A stretch of DNA of 64,000 bases from Pseudopyrenochaeta lycopersici (GCA_003313425.1 NHZP01000022.1:372001-436000); one strand, 5' to 3'; numbered from the stretch's first letter, positions 9,446 to 24,086 are shown. Translations and numbers: made by a program. Notes: a model not told the origin generated them from the letters alone.

Positions 9446-12400
9446 CTATGCATAGCTCGCCCATCCCATATACAGCACCGCCAGATTTCGCTCATCAGTA
9501 CTCTGCTGAATAAGCTCGTTGACCGTCGCCTTCGTGCTCAACGTTTTGCTCAGTTTCTTTTCTACTACACTAAGCGCACGCCCAGCCTCACCTGCTTGTT
9601 CCTCCTTCTCTCTCTTTTTGTTGCTCTCATGTACTACTTCTTCTCCAGTTACAGAAGGACCACCAGAAGGCGCGGGTGTACTGCCTGGCGGCACAGTAAT
9701 GGACCTTGCAGTACCGTTGTGTGCGGTTTCCTGATTACCTTCCTGCATACGCTTTGCCTTGGTAGGTGTTACACTCCAATTGACAAGCGGGTCGTATCGT
9801 AGAACGTTTAGGAGAGTCATGATGCTCTCCCTTTCTTCTCGTAGCGTATCCATAGTGAACTCGCAACACCTTCTGAACACACCCTCGGTCTTTGTGTATC
9901 CCATAGCATCCACCATGTCTCGCGTGAGGCGGAAGGGCACGACTTCTGGCACAGGCAGAACTCGTCCAGCCTCAAAGCTCACACCTAGATCAATGTGCAC
10001 GATCTCACCAGACTTCTCGTCGAGCAGGATGTTGTGGCAGTGTCTGTCTCCAAGACCAAGAACATGACCAAGAATGGAAATTGCAGCGGTAGAGCGTGTG
10101 TATGCGAGACGACGCTCAAACCATTCATCTGGGTCCTCGAACCTTTCGAGCAGGAAGTATCGTAGTACGGGGGGAAAGTTGTCTGCGATTTTTTGCCAAA
10201 CTTTCACGCGTGTGGCGAGCGAATCTTGTTGACATGCGCCGATCTCCTTGCGACATCTATCCGGTTTGTAGTCGTTGGGATAGTATTTCTCGTGCGCAGG
10301 CATGACCCAAAGGTGTAACGGGATGGTATTTTGTACAAACTCCATGAGCCCAGAACGGGTGGAAAGCGGTAGGACTTTGTATGTGCGGATTCCAAGGTTG
10401 CGAATCCGCGTCGCAGTGTGATTTTTTAACAGGCGTGAAACTTGATCAAAGACTTGCTCCATGATGGCGTCTTGACGAAGGTCATCATTACCAGATTTGA
10501 ACTAAGGTGGTCAGCAAAAATCATTCATCATCGCGACTGTGAGCACTCACCAGCTGCTTGTACGGCCTGCCATCGGTTCCCTTCGCCGTAATTACCTTTG
10601 GCGCACTTAATCCGTTTGCAATGCTCATGGTTGGTTTGAATGATTGAATACGGGGCAGATCGGTGTAATTCATGTTAGGTCTGACCTCGATCTGCAGGGT
10701 AGCCGGGGGAACATTCAGCTTTGGTATCTTGTTAACCAAATCCTTCGACTCCTTGTACCTATCGAGTGGAAGCTCTCGGCCCTGCTGCGTGCTCTCTTTC
10801 TCGCCTTTGAACATGGCAAGATGATGATAGATTTCGTTAGATTGAAAAATCGAGCTCCAGTATGACCGAGCCCTCTTGTCGCTGCTGAGCGCATTGGCGA
10901 GCCCCGTCGCTGCCTTTTGGCGTGATCGCGCCGACTCGTCCTTAGCTCGCACAACATCCTCTCTTGTGATGGCGCCGACCTTCATCTGTATTGCAAAAAT
11001 TTGATGCATACCATGGTAGGGATGTTCGACACAGATGCGGAATACAAGGGCCATTAACAGCTGCTGGAAGTCATTGTCTTCGGCTTGCAGACGAGATGAC
11101 AACTGGTTCATCAGTAACGCGAATTTGCCACTCGGAACGTCTTTGAGATACGTCTGGACGGCCGCATTGGCCAAATCAGTGTCCGAGTACTCCAACCAGA
11201 GGGAGAATACTCGAAGAGCATCGTTATTGTACTCGTCGCTAGCGAATAGCGATAAAAGGTAGTTCTCAAGACATTGTCGTAAAAACTGCTCGCGGCCTTT
11301 GCGTAACCGCTCGTACTCAGCATTATCGAGGTCATACCAGGTTTTCGCTCGCCGAGCGCTTCGATGATATGTTTCACGCATCCCTTTACTCTTGTCGGTC
11401 CTGGAAAGCTTCGTAAACTCTTGATACTCTTGAAGTTTCCGGTCCATAACTGTCTTGATGCGATCCATGTCTGCCGCGGCTTCAGGACTCTGAAGTTGCT
11501 TGTCGCAAAAAAGAGCAAACTCGTGAAAGACTTGGCCCGGTCCAGTTCCTTGCTTCTGGCCCTTTAGTTCGCGAATAGCTGGCTCGAGATAGTCTCGCAT
11601 TATAGTGTCAGGCTTTGCTAGGCGTGCCTCAGCGAGATGGTGGCCCTGTTACATTCAGTACAAGTTTCGACTGACAGACTCAATCAAGCTTACCAATCTA
11701 GCAAGCAGCACAGGCAAGCTAAGATCAATGTTTTGGGAGTCGAAGTCGGCATTATCAATGAGATGCTGGCGCATGCGTATCGAAATTTCTGTTTCACCTT
11801 GTTCCCATAGCACATTTGCCACTTCATGCTGAGCTGTAGCCTCGATATCTAGTCCTACAGACTTGCATTCCGGTACAATGTCAGAGAGATATGTTACACT
11901 TGCAAGTGATTCTTGAAGAGCGCCGTGCTTCCGACAGACAGTGGATGATGAAACTAGTGCTTCGACTTCCATGCCACGTATCGTTGCCGTCCTGGCACGT
12001 AGTGAGTCTACAACGGCAGTATTCGAACTGAGGACATTGAAAAGCGTTTCGCGACAAGACAGCAGTTGGCGCACATCATTGAATCTGGGAGATATTAGTA
12101 CCATTGGATTCATCATACGTCAAAAGAGGTATTCGTACTCCCCAGCCCGCATCCACTTCTCTCGGGATTTCATGCGGTCCCATGTGTCCAGAAGATGCTC
12201 CGAACGTTCTGCCCGGATGACTTCATCTGCCTCTGTCAAAGCACTCAGTGTCCGCAAGCGAACCCTGTTTGTGACCGAGGAGCTGTTGTTTCCAGAGAGA
12301 AAGCTCATGGTGGCCAGAAGCTGACGATCAAAGTTCTCTTGGGCCTCTGCAGCACTCTTTGCGTAGTGCAGTCCTTGAAATGCCTTGAAAAGCGTGCTGG

Positions 12401-15400
12401 CTTCTGTGTGATTTACTTCTGGTGCTTTGATGTCCCATTGACCAAGTTTGCGTGCGGTATGGAGAGTACTCTCAACGATGTCATCACCTATGTCCCGGAA
12501 TTGATTGTTAGAAAGCAGAGAATGCGTAACACTATTCATGTTTAGCATAATGAGTGACTTCACTGTACCCCGGGAGTCTAGAGACTCAAACTCATTCAAT
12601 CGGCGCATCTGACTGTCGAGCCGCGCGCCACGGAACAAAAGGCTTTTAATGCCATCCCCTTCGTACTCAAGACGGTCCAAAACAGACAATAAGCTGGATC
12701 CTCGATCAATACCGTAGAAAGAGTCAGGCTCGTCAAGATTTTTATAGATCGAGAGTTGAAGCTCAAGTGGGATCTTTGGAGGGTCAACAAGAACGGACGA
12801 ACGCCGTGAGTTGCCCTTGACGATTGGCTGACCCGATGATGTCTCCGCAAATAATAGGGCGCTCCTGTACATACCGCAGGCGTTTGCCGCTTTTGACGCT
12901 ATTAGATAATCAACTTCTAGCCAACGGTCTCGGTCTACTCGAGTGACCTCTTTCGGAACAGGCTGGCTTCGAAGATACAGAATAGATTGGATCAATATGC
13001 GAACATACGGTGCAGAAGTGGAATCGCATTCGCGGAACCACAACATTGTCGCTTCCGACATAACGTCGCGAACACTACGATCTCCGTCAAACTCATTAAG
13101 AAGGACGAGATGAAGAATGTAGGGCAAGAGCTTTTCAGCCATATGTTCGATCCCAAGAAGGAAATTGGGGAGAGCGCCGAGAATGGGTTCATCTGCAGCC
13201 CCTTTACACAGTGCAATCGCGAGGTCCCTGATCCAAGTGTGCAAAGGCTTGACTTTGGTGGGAGTTACGGCCTGCTCGAGCCCTTCGGAAGGCAACGCCA
13301 TTGTGAGCGTTGACTGTTCAGGATTGTACAGCCCGAGGGCCTTCCCAATTGCTTCTGGGATTGTCCGTTGCATTTCTGCAATGTAATGATCATCGGCACC
13401 TGACAGACGAGAGATCAAACGTCTAACGGCATCCTCTGCCAGGCTCACTTCGCTGCGGTCATCACTATAGAAGAGATCAATGATTTCACGAATGATGGCT
13501 TCTCTTGAGGATTTGCCGAGAGTATCCTTGGGTGTATGACTCGTTGGAGACCATCGCAAAGACTGCGTGGTGCTCTGCTTTACTTCTCCAGAGGCACTGA
13601 AGGCACGACCCAGAACTCTTGCGGTCCACAACAAATACCCATCACCGACATTGCTTCTTCGGCACGATTCCCAAACAAGGGGCGCATACTCAGCAGCGTC
13701 CTGATCGCGACCCAAAACATCATCACGGGCGGTTAAAGCCGGTCGGAAGTTTCGACAGAGCAAGTCTAAGGCAACTTCTCGGGATGTTTTGTTTAGAAGC
13801 CTTCGCCCCGACCGCACGTCGTCCAATATCTCGAGAAGCAGTTTGCTTTCTTCACTCCCCCGAATGGAATTGCCATCCGCGTTCACTTGAGACGCCGCAG
13901 TGGTAATGAGTTTGAACGCTTTGACAGCAGAAGATCGTTCAGTCGTGGTGATGGCCTGCGCATGGCTTTTCAGATATTCGCTGAGCCAAGTGTGGAATCT
14001 ATTTGCTGCATTCATAGTCGACGCATGCTGTGATTGCTGGGTTGTGCTATCCTGGGATGATCCTAGAAATACCCGTAAGGAGATCAGGATAGATAGACCA
14101 ATGCCAGTCACGAAACTGAGGTGTTGTCGAAGATACTGGGAGCCATGCTCGAAAAGATATTGCATGATTCCTACTGTATCTTCTGCACACTGACCATCCG
14201 TAAGAAAGGGGCGCAAAGACTGCAGCGTCATTTGCAGTGGGTAGCCTTCGTAAGCTATCGGACCGGCGAGAGCAACGACAATGCGAATCTTGCGAATTAT
14301 CGATCGAGCATAGAGAGAACCAAGAGCTGGATGAATGCGATCCAGAAGAGAGCGCATTACAAAGGTGTAGTTGCTTGGTGACCAGAAGCTGTCAGGTTTA
14401 TCTCCTGTCCGCCGGCACAGTCGTTCTAGTTGATCTGGCAGATAAAATGCAGAAAATGAAGGCTCAATGCCAATGTTCAAACCTTGTGTTGAGTGACTGA
14501 TATCGGTCATCTCCGCCAGAAGCTTGGCTGCTGCATTGAATGGAGGTTTCTTGTCTAATGAGTTGCTGATACGTTCCTCGTGATCAATTGTCTGAAGGAT
14601 ATGGCCCAAAACTTGTGGGAAATGTTTTTGCACAAGATCGTAGTATTTGGTGCTTCCAACCATCTCCTTCAGCAAATTGGCAAAACTTGGCTCTGCTCTG
14701 TTTCGAGCGAATCCTCTGCATGTATCCCATGCAATTGTGTATGCTGCTGCTTTCCCAATGTTTCTGGACAAAATGTCTGGGCCTGAAGTTCCTAATTGGT
14801 TGGCTAAATATTCGACTTCATGCTTCCGTCCAAACATAATTGCTTGCCCAACTGCTTCTGCTTCAATGTCACTCAAAAGGTCCACGAGTGTCATGTAATC
14901 GAACGTTGGGAAGGGTATATCAGCGACCGTTCGCCCTCGATCCAGCCAAGTGAAGATGATCTGGGGAGCGAAAAGTCGGAACAGGCATTGCGAGTCTGCG
15001 AGTCCCCTCGAGTGTGCAACATTGGAAATGCAGCGTTTGGCATGTCGAACCGCTCCTTGCACAGACCCTGCAGTTGCAAAGATACGGTAGACACTCTGGC
15101 GCAAAAGTGTATGCCATCGTGATGCTAGCTTGGATAGGACAAGTAACCGCACGGCAATGCCCTCTATGCCTTCATCATCGCCTGGCAAGCTACTATCAAC
15201 ATCCTGTAGGATTTTATCATGCTCCGAGAGGACGAAATCTTCGAACATTCTTGGCAGTCGCTCGGCGATGTGATACTTGACCGTCATTTCACCCTTCGAC
15301 AAGAGCTCAAACAAACTGGTCCTAACTGAAGGAACTTTGCGGTTTTGACCGAAGTCCGGATGGTGCTTAAGGAGTCCGTGAAGAAAAACAGCAATGGTCT

Positions 15401-18400
15401 TCTGCAAGTTTGCAGACCTTCTGACCCCTCCTTTCTCCATCTCTTTGACGTAATAAGCATATAATGCTTCGACATTCTCGTAGAGATCTTGGGCTTCTCG
15501 GTCAGTCGCATCAGGTACCCAGACAAGTGTAGTGCCGATCAAGGCCTCTACGAACATCCCATTGGCCACTTCGGACGTGTTGTACTCACGCGCACGAGGA
15601 TCGATAAGGGCTTCACTGAAACGTTCTAAGAGGTTCAGACAATCATGACGTGATATTTTAAGCCCACTGGCCCAAAGTGCGCGCAGGAATGGGCGTGAAC
15701 GAAGGAGTTCGCTCTCATGAAGAGAGATTAGATGGTCCACGAATTTGGAAGGGATCTCTTGGCTGTCCAACTCTGTATGATTGGCGATTGAAGAGATCAG
15801 GTGCAAATATACCGAGCATGATGCTCGCAAAGCCGATATGTCGTTTTCCGCTTGCACATCATGTCGAGCAACTTCGAGTTCAGAGCCCAATGAACTCACA
15901 GTCATTTGCGAATTTGATGCCTCGTCAACATCCATAAATTCCTCATCTTCTGCATAGAATGACTGTTTTATGTCTCTGCGATTTCCAAGGGCCTTAGAGA
16001 GGTGCTGAGAAAGTTGACAAACACCGACTTGCTCAAAAGCCTCTGAGTTTACATGCGTTAGGGAGCCAATGTCTGGAAGACTCTTTGAACATGTCTCGAG
16101 AACGATATCAACTTTGTACTGTTCCGTTTGGGGCTTTGTCAAGACATTGACGAACGCCTCACTTAATTTGGTGGCAGAAAACTGCAGGTTGGAGACGCGA
16201 CGGTCGTCCGGATGACCGAGGCTAGCGACAGCAGGTGCAACTATGCACAAATTCGTGATGATGCGCATCATGTCGGAAGTAATGCCTTGAACATTCGTTG
16301 AAGCCATATCCTTCCAGCGATGCCTTGCCCTGTCTAGTTCAGAAAGACAGACGTCTAGGATCCTGTTCTCCATCTGCATCGGATGATGGTCCGAGGCGGT
16401 CTCATTGAATGAGCCGCGTGATTCGCTCGTCTTCGCCAAAAACTCTTCTTTGGAGTCCAGAAGCAGGAGGTAGTGTGCTAAGTCTTTGTACAGGACAGTT
16501 TGCGCTCTGGCTTGCGAAATTGGCCCTAATACCAGAAAGGGTGCTGGTGCTGCGGATTTGAATGGCCGATCTAGGCAAGCGTAAATGACGCGCAGTATGT
16601 CGCGGGCGTTGCAGTGGTGCGCGTTGAGTGAGGAATAAGTGCGTTCGGACCAAAGACCTTTATGAGGTGAGCTAGATTGGTAAATAGAAGGCGAAAGTGC
16701 TTACTTGGAGTCCATTTGCTCAGAAGCCAATTCAAAATTCTCTCTGAAGTTGAATTGAAATGTGTTGGGTTTTCTTTAGTACGCTCCCGAATGATAGTAG
16801 TCATTAAAGACGAGCTGGTTTCAGTGAGTAATGCTGGACCGCTGAGCTCGATTGAAAGGAGCATGGATTGAACTGTCTCCGAAACGGCTGAAAAAGGAAC
16901 AATGTTGAGCCTTAAAAGAACATCCATCAAATGACACGCGGTCCGGGATACCGAAACGGATGTGACGGCTCGAGAAGCACTCTGCCAGGCAGAGATCCAG
17001 TAAGGTAGTAGCGCGGCATCCGTCGCAGATTGTTGAAGGGCGGCCCTAGAAGAGAATTAGAAACGTCCTTATTGCGCTCACATGGACACTCACCCAGCCA
17101 AACCTATCATTGCCCAGACTGAGTGCACCAAATTCTCGTCCGAGATACACGAAGTGAGTTTCTCCAACATGGATTGAAGCTCGTCAGCGTTGACGCGGCC
17201 TTCTTGGACCATAAAAGCAACAACCTGTAGCGCTGCTCTTTTCGCATTAGAGCGTGGCTCAAAGATATGGCGAAGATAGTCAGGAAAGAGTTTGGAAACG
17301 CGTAGACGTTTATTAGCGCTCTCTTGTACCTCACTACAGTCTTGGGCGATTGTCTGCCTCTCGTCGAGCATGGACGAGAAGCGTGCGATGGTAGATACAG
17401 TAGCCCATAAGCCCTCATGGCGCTGATGCTCTGTCTCCATGGAGAATGCACACGTATGAAGGGGGTGAGTGTCCTTTTCGGCGTGTCCCAGATGTCGAAA
17501 GCAAAGATGGTCTTCTTCGAGGTATTGATGCGCCGTCGTTTCTTGCCTACGTCTGTAATCACCATACATAGTCTCAACTAGAGCCTCAAGATCAAGATGG
17601 GTCGTGTCATCTTCAGGGTCCGCGAGCATACTCGAAATATGGGCTTCAGTGTGTGTCAAAGTTATCATAATCTCCTCTCGTAATATGACTTCAGACCACA
17701 TGGACTTCATCAAAGGGAGGAGCCCCTGCACGGTGCGTTTGGTAAGCTCAAGTGACTGCAGTGTTGTGCGAGCGAGAATCGAGTTGATGGCAGCAAGAGC
17801 AGCTGCCGCGATGCTACCACGGCCCGTTCTTCGTTGTAGAAACTGTAGTAATGCAATCAAAATAGCCTCCGCTCTTTCGAGCATTGGGGCATTTGAAGCT
17901 TTGACGAGGAGAAGCAGGCAATGCACAAAATCTTCGGTTGAGTGAGAATGCTCATCGGGGACTGATTTGTTTCTCGTTACTGGCAGACGAGGGCTGGCTC
18001 TTGATGACGTGATATCTATGGGCTCTAGAGGAGTTCGCGCTCGGCTGGAGACATTAGTGCTCCAGCTGCTCTGCAGCTCGACTTCTGGTTCTACAACGAA
18101 GCCGGATAAGGCTCCAATGCAGAAGTCGACGGCGGTGGTCCAGCATTTTTTGGAAAGGCGCTCAACATGCGGCTGATACTCGAGCAGTACCCGAAGTGAT
18201 TTGGGCAGATCTTCCAGAAGCGGCTTGATCATGCCATCATTCCCTGGAAGTACCTCGATGATGGTGTTTATAATGATCTCCACAGTGGAGCTTTTGATAG
18301 TGCGTACGCCCGAAGCAACAACATGGCGTAGGGCTGAGGCGGAAAGCGGAAGAAGCGCGGCAGTTTTGGTGGTTTTAGCCTTGCTGCGGAGAAACGATGT

Positions 18401-18642
18401 TCGCTCGTCTTGCAATGATTGTAGCAGAGTTTCGCACAGTGCTTGGTATGCCTTGTTTCCAAGGGCCTCGAGGCTGGGCTTCCCGCGGTTGCGCTTGAGG
18501 ATGCGGACGAGGTCTTTCAGGCCGTTGGTGCGGTCGAGCACCCTCGAGGATTCTATGAGGACTGCAATCCATCAGCGCCATCACTTCAAAGCATGCTACG
18601 AAAAAGCTCACTCTTCGCATCCTGAATGTTGGTCGCGCCCAT
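9446..18642 (-). CDS. tel1: Serine/threonine kinase TEL1 (ATM family)
   Basis: PI3K-like kinase of the DNA-damage checkpoint and telomere maintenance, recruited to double-strand breaks by the MRX/MRN complex. Seven exons: 18642-18612, 18561-17094, 17045-16705, 16657-12139, 12084-11694, 11645-10551 and 10501-9446; introns are 47-54 bp. All phases agree, giving 2966 aa. A TAN-like N-terminus follows [10 protein letters not shown]. The FAT region covers the exons from about 12.1 kb down. The kinase domain starts near residue 2616 with [18 protein letters not shown]. The catalytic loop is [10 protein letters not shown] (about residue 2760) and the activation motif is HIDLG. The FATC tail ends [18 protein letters not shown]. 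Length fits fungal Tel1. The donor at 12138 is a weak GTACGA. The gene shares a 344-bp head-to-head spacer with NUP192. All catalytic residues are present. Confidence 0.96.
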
Positions 18643-18986
18643 GATGACTGCTCACTGTGCCTCGCCGTGTAGAAGCAGGTGCGAGGGAAGCCAGGCATTG
18701 CCAGATCAAATGAGGCGATTAGTGGGAGAATCTATGAGTGACACATACTCGCAGCAATCAGGCGACTGTCACCAGAACACAGTGCCTTTCACTCCGTCCT
18801 GCCGCGGTCCATGCGGAGTTCCTCGCGGAGGTGGATAATGCTCGTCGCAGAGCTGGCCCGAGCTTCAGATCGCGTAAAGTCCAGCATTGTTACTAGAGAA
18901 AACACCAACCAAACACGCCCTCACCTGCCCGTCTCTCCGCCAATTGCTCCGGCGCATAATGCGCAGTCCCCCCGCTCGAAATCCCC
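18643..18986. promoter_or_regulatory. Divergent TEL1 / NUP192 intergenic promoter region
   Basis: 344 bp separate the two start codons, so both 5' untranslated regions and promoters must fit here. No clear TATA box is seen. Assignment as promoter rests on position only. Confidence 0.55.
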
Positions 18987-21900
18987 ATGGCTGAAGACGA
19001 CAGCCTCGCCGCCCTCCAGGGCCTGCACCGCGACCTATGCGCGCACATCGACCTCCAGCTGCCTGTTCTTGAGAGGCTGCTGCAGAACCTAGAGGCGCAT
19101 CTGGAGGAGCTCAAGACGCTGCTGGATAAGAAGCCCAAGAATGATGCGAGTAGAAAGACACTGAGCGCTGGTATGATCATCTTGGACAGATTATTGCTAT
19201 AAGTGCTGATGGGGTCAGGCAAGATCAAGATCGACGACAACGAATACGAGGTCAACGATGACTTCAAGCAGCAGACGCTCGAGCTCGCCGATGCCTTAGA
19301 TCTGGACGAGCTAGACGCTGCTGCCCTCTTCCTGGGTGCCGAGAGCGAAGCCCAAGAGCTGGACCGATCGCAGCTACAAACTGCCGTAATACGCTTCCAC
19401 CGCCGCCGCGAATATGTCCTGCTGTGCCTGCGCATCCTAATGAAGTCGGCTTTGGAGAATGTGGACTCTGATGTGGAGGGTGTTCCGGCGCTACAAATGG
19501 CTGTGCAGATCATAGTAGGCGTTGAGGGCGCATCGAATCTGGCAAATGCATACGGCTTTTGGACAAAGTGTCTGGCAACCATGGAGTCGATAGAAAAATG
19601 GCTGCAATTTATTGCAGAGCGTGTTCAAAGCACCCAAGTAGTTGGCCAAGTACCTCTGCCAGGCTTTGTCGAGATCATGACCTTCCAGCGTCAAAGTCTG
19701 ACGAGGCAGCATGAGAATCTTGCCGCAATATGCACGCACATGATCAAGGCTGGCTATGTGAATCTGGATAACTACAAGGCGCTGCTTGCAAGGGCAAAGT
19801 CTCTCGACAGACACGACCTCATCACTATCCACTACGTACCAATGCTTATTCGGCTCACATCCTGGGCAGCATCGGAGACCAATGTCACGCTGAAAGATGC
19901 ACGTGCTCTTCACAACTCGTTGATGGCAGGCCGAGAGAGCGACAACTGGACCTTGAGGAATCTCCATTCTGCAGCATTGACATGGTGGCTGGCCGAATAT
20001 AGTGGACGATATATCGACCCCAACACTCAGGATCCAGCTATGCAAAACATCAACTTTGACGACGAGGCCTCTGCGAGATCAGACATCTTCCTCAAAGCGC
20101 TCGGCGACGGAGCATTTCATTTCATGCTCTCTTTCAGCCAGGACGTGCGGCCTACACGTTGGTATGACCCTCAGAAGACCAGCATGCTCTCAACACTCTT
20201 GCAAGACACTCCTGTACTAGGTCAAGAATCTGCACAGCCCGAGGAATTCTTCAAAGTCCTCATTATGGAGCAGTTGCAGACTTTTGTTGATTCATTCATA
20301 ACGCACATGCCGGACACACTACGAAGACTCAAAGTCGAAGAGGATGACCAACGAAGGCGGCTGCAGCTACACTTTCAACGCTCAACAGGAGAATATCCAC
20401 TTCATTTGGAGAGGTTCCTGATTATTGTAGCTTACGCTTTTGACGGATTTCCAGAAGCGGCGGACGATTTCTGGAATGACAAAGAGAGCAATCTGTACGG
20501 CTTTCTGCAATGGGCAGCCAAACGACAACCTACCCCACGGATCGCTATGTTCTGCGAGATGTTGCGAGCGATATCCACTGGAGACTCAAACGCAGATTCT
20601 GCACACAGGTTTTTACTAGAAGAAGGGACATCCTCTTTGGGCAAGATAAGACGGACGAGCTCTCTCAGCTATACGCACATTTTCAACGAGTTGACAGAAT
20701 TTGAAAAGGACATCCACCAGCCGAAGAAGACTATCCAAGGTGGCGTCTACGCGCCATCAACAAATCCTGTAGACCAAATCGTGGAACCTGAGAGTGCAAC
20801 TATGCTTGAAAGTTATCTTCGTCTCCTCGCACACATATGCCGACATAGCGAGACTGCACGCACCTGGATATTGGACCTCAAGGAGTATGACTTTGCCAGT
20901 ATTTGTTTTGGCCTTTGCACGGACAAGGTCGAAAGTGGACTTCGTGCTTCTGCTTACGATGCTTTATCGGCATTGCTGGTGGGCAAAGACATCTTGCGAG
21001 CCAGTGGCATGTGGACTATTCTGGATGAATGGACTGTCAACGGCTTCTACACCGGAACCAAGCCGAGCAACACATTGGGGACTCTACCGCGAGAAGACTT
21101 CTGGGCCACGCTCGCAGATGGATACGACGAATCCAATGCACTAGTCCGCTTCCTTAATGCTCTAGTAGAACCGTTTCCGGAAAACGAAGGCCTCAACGAC
21201 AGTTTGCCTTTCCCCGAAGGCTTAGGATCTTCGCGCAGAATGCCAGGCATCGAAAGCTACATTGATTTCGTCATGCAACAGGTCTTTGCAGAGCGCTCAT
21301 CGGAGGTTCTTGACCCACTCCAGCGCCACGTTATGAGGTGGACGTGCTTGCGTTTTATGATAACGTGTCTCTCCACCTTCAATGAGAACCTCGTCGTATT
21401 CGCGAACAAATCTAGCATTCCAGTCGATTCGGTCATTGATCCTTCATCCCTCGCCGCTTATGTCGCTCTGCATCCTTTCACGCGCGTTATGGAGTGGCTG
21501 TTTAATGACAAAGTTCTCAAAGCTCTCTTCGCTGCATCACATCACGATGTCAACGAAGTCGATGCTGCTCCTTCAGACTCACCATTGGTGCAGTCGTTGA
21601 TGCTGAGTATCGAGGTGATGGACCTAGTCATGAAGCTTCAGGCGACCTATCTGGACATTGTTAGGCCGGTCCTTAAACAACAGCCTTCATTCCAGCACAC
21701 GCCAGTCTCGAATCTATCGCTTGCCTCCTTCGAGGACGCAATCTTGAACAATTTGCAAGTTGTCGTCGATCTTGGACTATATTGCGGTACAGGACACGAA
21801 GCGTTGACCATTGCTTCGCTCCAGCTCCTGGAAAAAATGGCATCATCTCGAAAGCTTGCAGTCTCACCTGCAGGCTTTGGACAACGTTCTGGCCGTAGCA

Positions 21901-24086
21901 AGATAGTTGGGATACTCGAAAAGGACAATGAAGCTGAGCGCATCGGTCGATCTCTTTCAAGCCTGATGCGTTTCAATGCCGAGGAGCTTGAGGCTGGTGA
22001 GGAAGCCTCCGGCTATGTCGTCAAGCTACGCATTCTCGACTTCCTAAACAGCTGCCTTGCTGCCGTTTCTCTCAGGCCCACCATAGCACACATCCTTTTG
22101 GGTTTCGCGTGTGGCAGTAACACGGTCCGCATTGCTGACGACAGCTTGTGGTCCAACGGACAAGCTCTGTTCCACAACATTCTTCTACTAGGAGTGGAAT
22201 ATCCTGACAATGATGGGGAGCAGTTCCTGGCATGGAGATCAGCCTTGAAGTCACGATGCTGGGATGTCCTACAGAAGCTGTGGCGTTCACCATTGACAAG
22301 CACCATTGTTATGGAAGAACTAAGGGATAATGAACTCCTGTTCATCGAAGCACCTCGACTGGCACCGATCACTATTGATGTTCCTTGGGAAGGACTATCG
22401 CTCGCACAAGGTCTCGAGGGTGCGACTGCCGATTACTCTGAATTCTTTGCTGGTCCACCTGCGTTCGCGCTTCAAAATTTCCTCCAACGTCGGGCCGCTT
22501 TCCTCGACTATGAGTCAAGAGAGTTACGCTTGACTGTTAAAGAGAATATGCCTACACTCAAGTCAAGGATTCAGTCGGTCCTTCTTGGTACCACCATCCG
22601 ATCTGGTGAGGATGCAGTACCTAACCCCAATATCTTCGACCTCTTCGACTTCATCGAGTTTTGTTATCCGGAACGCGGTTTACCGGACCAACATCGCTTC
22701 TTTGAGGGCGTGAACCTTTCGTCCTGTCAAGAAGAAAAGGAAGGCATTACGCTCTACTCTGTGCCACTAGTTGAACAGCTCATTCGATTGAAGATGAAGT
22801 ACTGGCGAAAAGAGGGCTTAATCACCGAGGAAGCTCAAGAAGTTGACCTAGCACAGCAAGCCGAATTGCTCATGACAGTCTTTGCTGACTGGAATCGCCG
22901 CGCCCAGCTGCTCCGCTATCACAAAGACATTCTCCAATCGTGGGTTCAGGTTGTCATGGTCGCTGTTCATAATTGCGACTTCGAAAACGGGGCACGTAGT
23001 GCTTTTGTACTGCAGACGCTCCAAGTCATTCTTCCAAAGCTTGAGCAAGCATACAACGCAGATATCTTCACAGCTTTGCAACTTGCCAGCCTCGCCGAGT
23101 CTCTTGTCCAGAAGATCGACTTCGAATCAACGGCGTTTGATAAGACCGGAGATTTCGCTAACGATCGTCTATCCCAGCTGTTCCGCGCTGCGCTGGCAGG
23201 CATCTATAGTCCAGTGTCTACTACTGAACTTCGAGAGTACTGCTACCAAATTTGCTTCCGATACATTCATGGCACTTCCAATAAAGCAACGACAAACTCC
23301 CTGCTCGGTCGCCACACCCTGAACGCAGTTAAGAACTGTGGCACGCATCTTCTCGAAGTAGTTTCCGACGATGCCTACAGCGGGCAAGGAACCTGCAAAG
23401 TCTCAGCTCTCCTCCTGTTGAACGCCCTGGTAGCAGTAGCCACCCAACAGCAATCAAAATATATACTAGAGTCGTTTGTGTCACTGAATTTCGTCGGTGT
23501 CCTAGTCGACAACATCAAACACATACCCGAAGAGCTTCGCGCTGCGGCCGCTCCTCAGATTCCCATTCTCTTATCCTACTACGACGCTAGTCTGGCTCTC
23601 CTCCTGCGCATATGTCAATCTCGCCTCGGCGCCGCCTACATCCTAAATGCAGGCCTCTTTCCATCGATTCGTGACTCGCAAATTTTCTCTATTGACCCAG
23701 ATATAGGTCTGGAGTTTGACGATCCTAATGCACTGCGAAAGTACTACGAGCTCATGCTTGCGGTGCTAAGGGTAGTTAATGCGGCGGTCATTGCGAGGGG
23801 CAGACAAAATGATCAGACGGTGTTCCAGGCGAGGGAGTTTTTAAAGGAGAATAGGCATAGTATGGTATCTATATTCAAGAGGAGCGTCAACGTGGGTGCT
23901 GGTCATCATGCGGAAGCACAACAGGATCTGGTGGATTTGGTAGACTGTTGGACGGTCTTGGTGGATGTCACAGGGTTTTTACAGGTAATGTCTCCTTAGA
24001 CGATGTCAATGAGCATGGCGCTAACTGGGTTGCAGTACGAAGATTCGTCGAACGTCAAAAAGGTACGACCGAATATGTTTTCCTAG
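18987..24086 (+). CDS. nup192: Nucleoporin NUP192/NUP205, inner-ring scaffold
   Basis: Large alpha-solenoid component of the nuclear pore inner ring, partner of Nic96 and Nup53/59 (family knowledge). Three exons: 18987-19170, 19219-23984 and 24036-24086; introns are 48 and 51 bp. The model gives 1666 aa, close to the roughly 1680 aa of yeast Nup192. The N-terminus MAEDDSLAALQGLHRDL, continuing across the first intron into KIKIDDNEYEVNDDF, and the ALDLDELDAAALFLGAE block are typical of the family. The rest is helical throughout, without FG repeats or membrane segments. The last exon encodes only YEDSSNVKKVRPNMFS, added in frame after FLQ. It runs tail-to-tail into the mitochondrial ribosomal gene. 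Confidence 0.93.
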
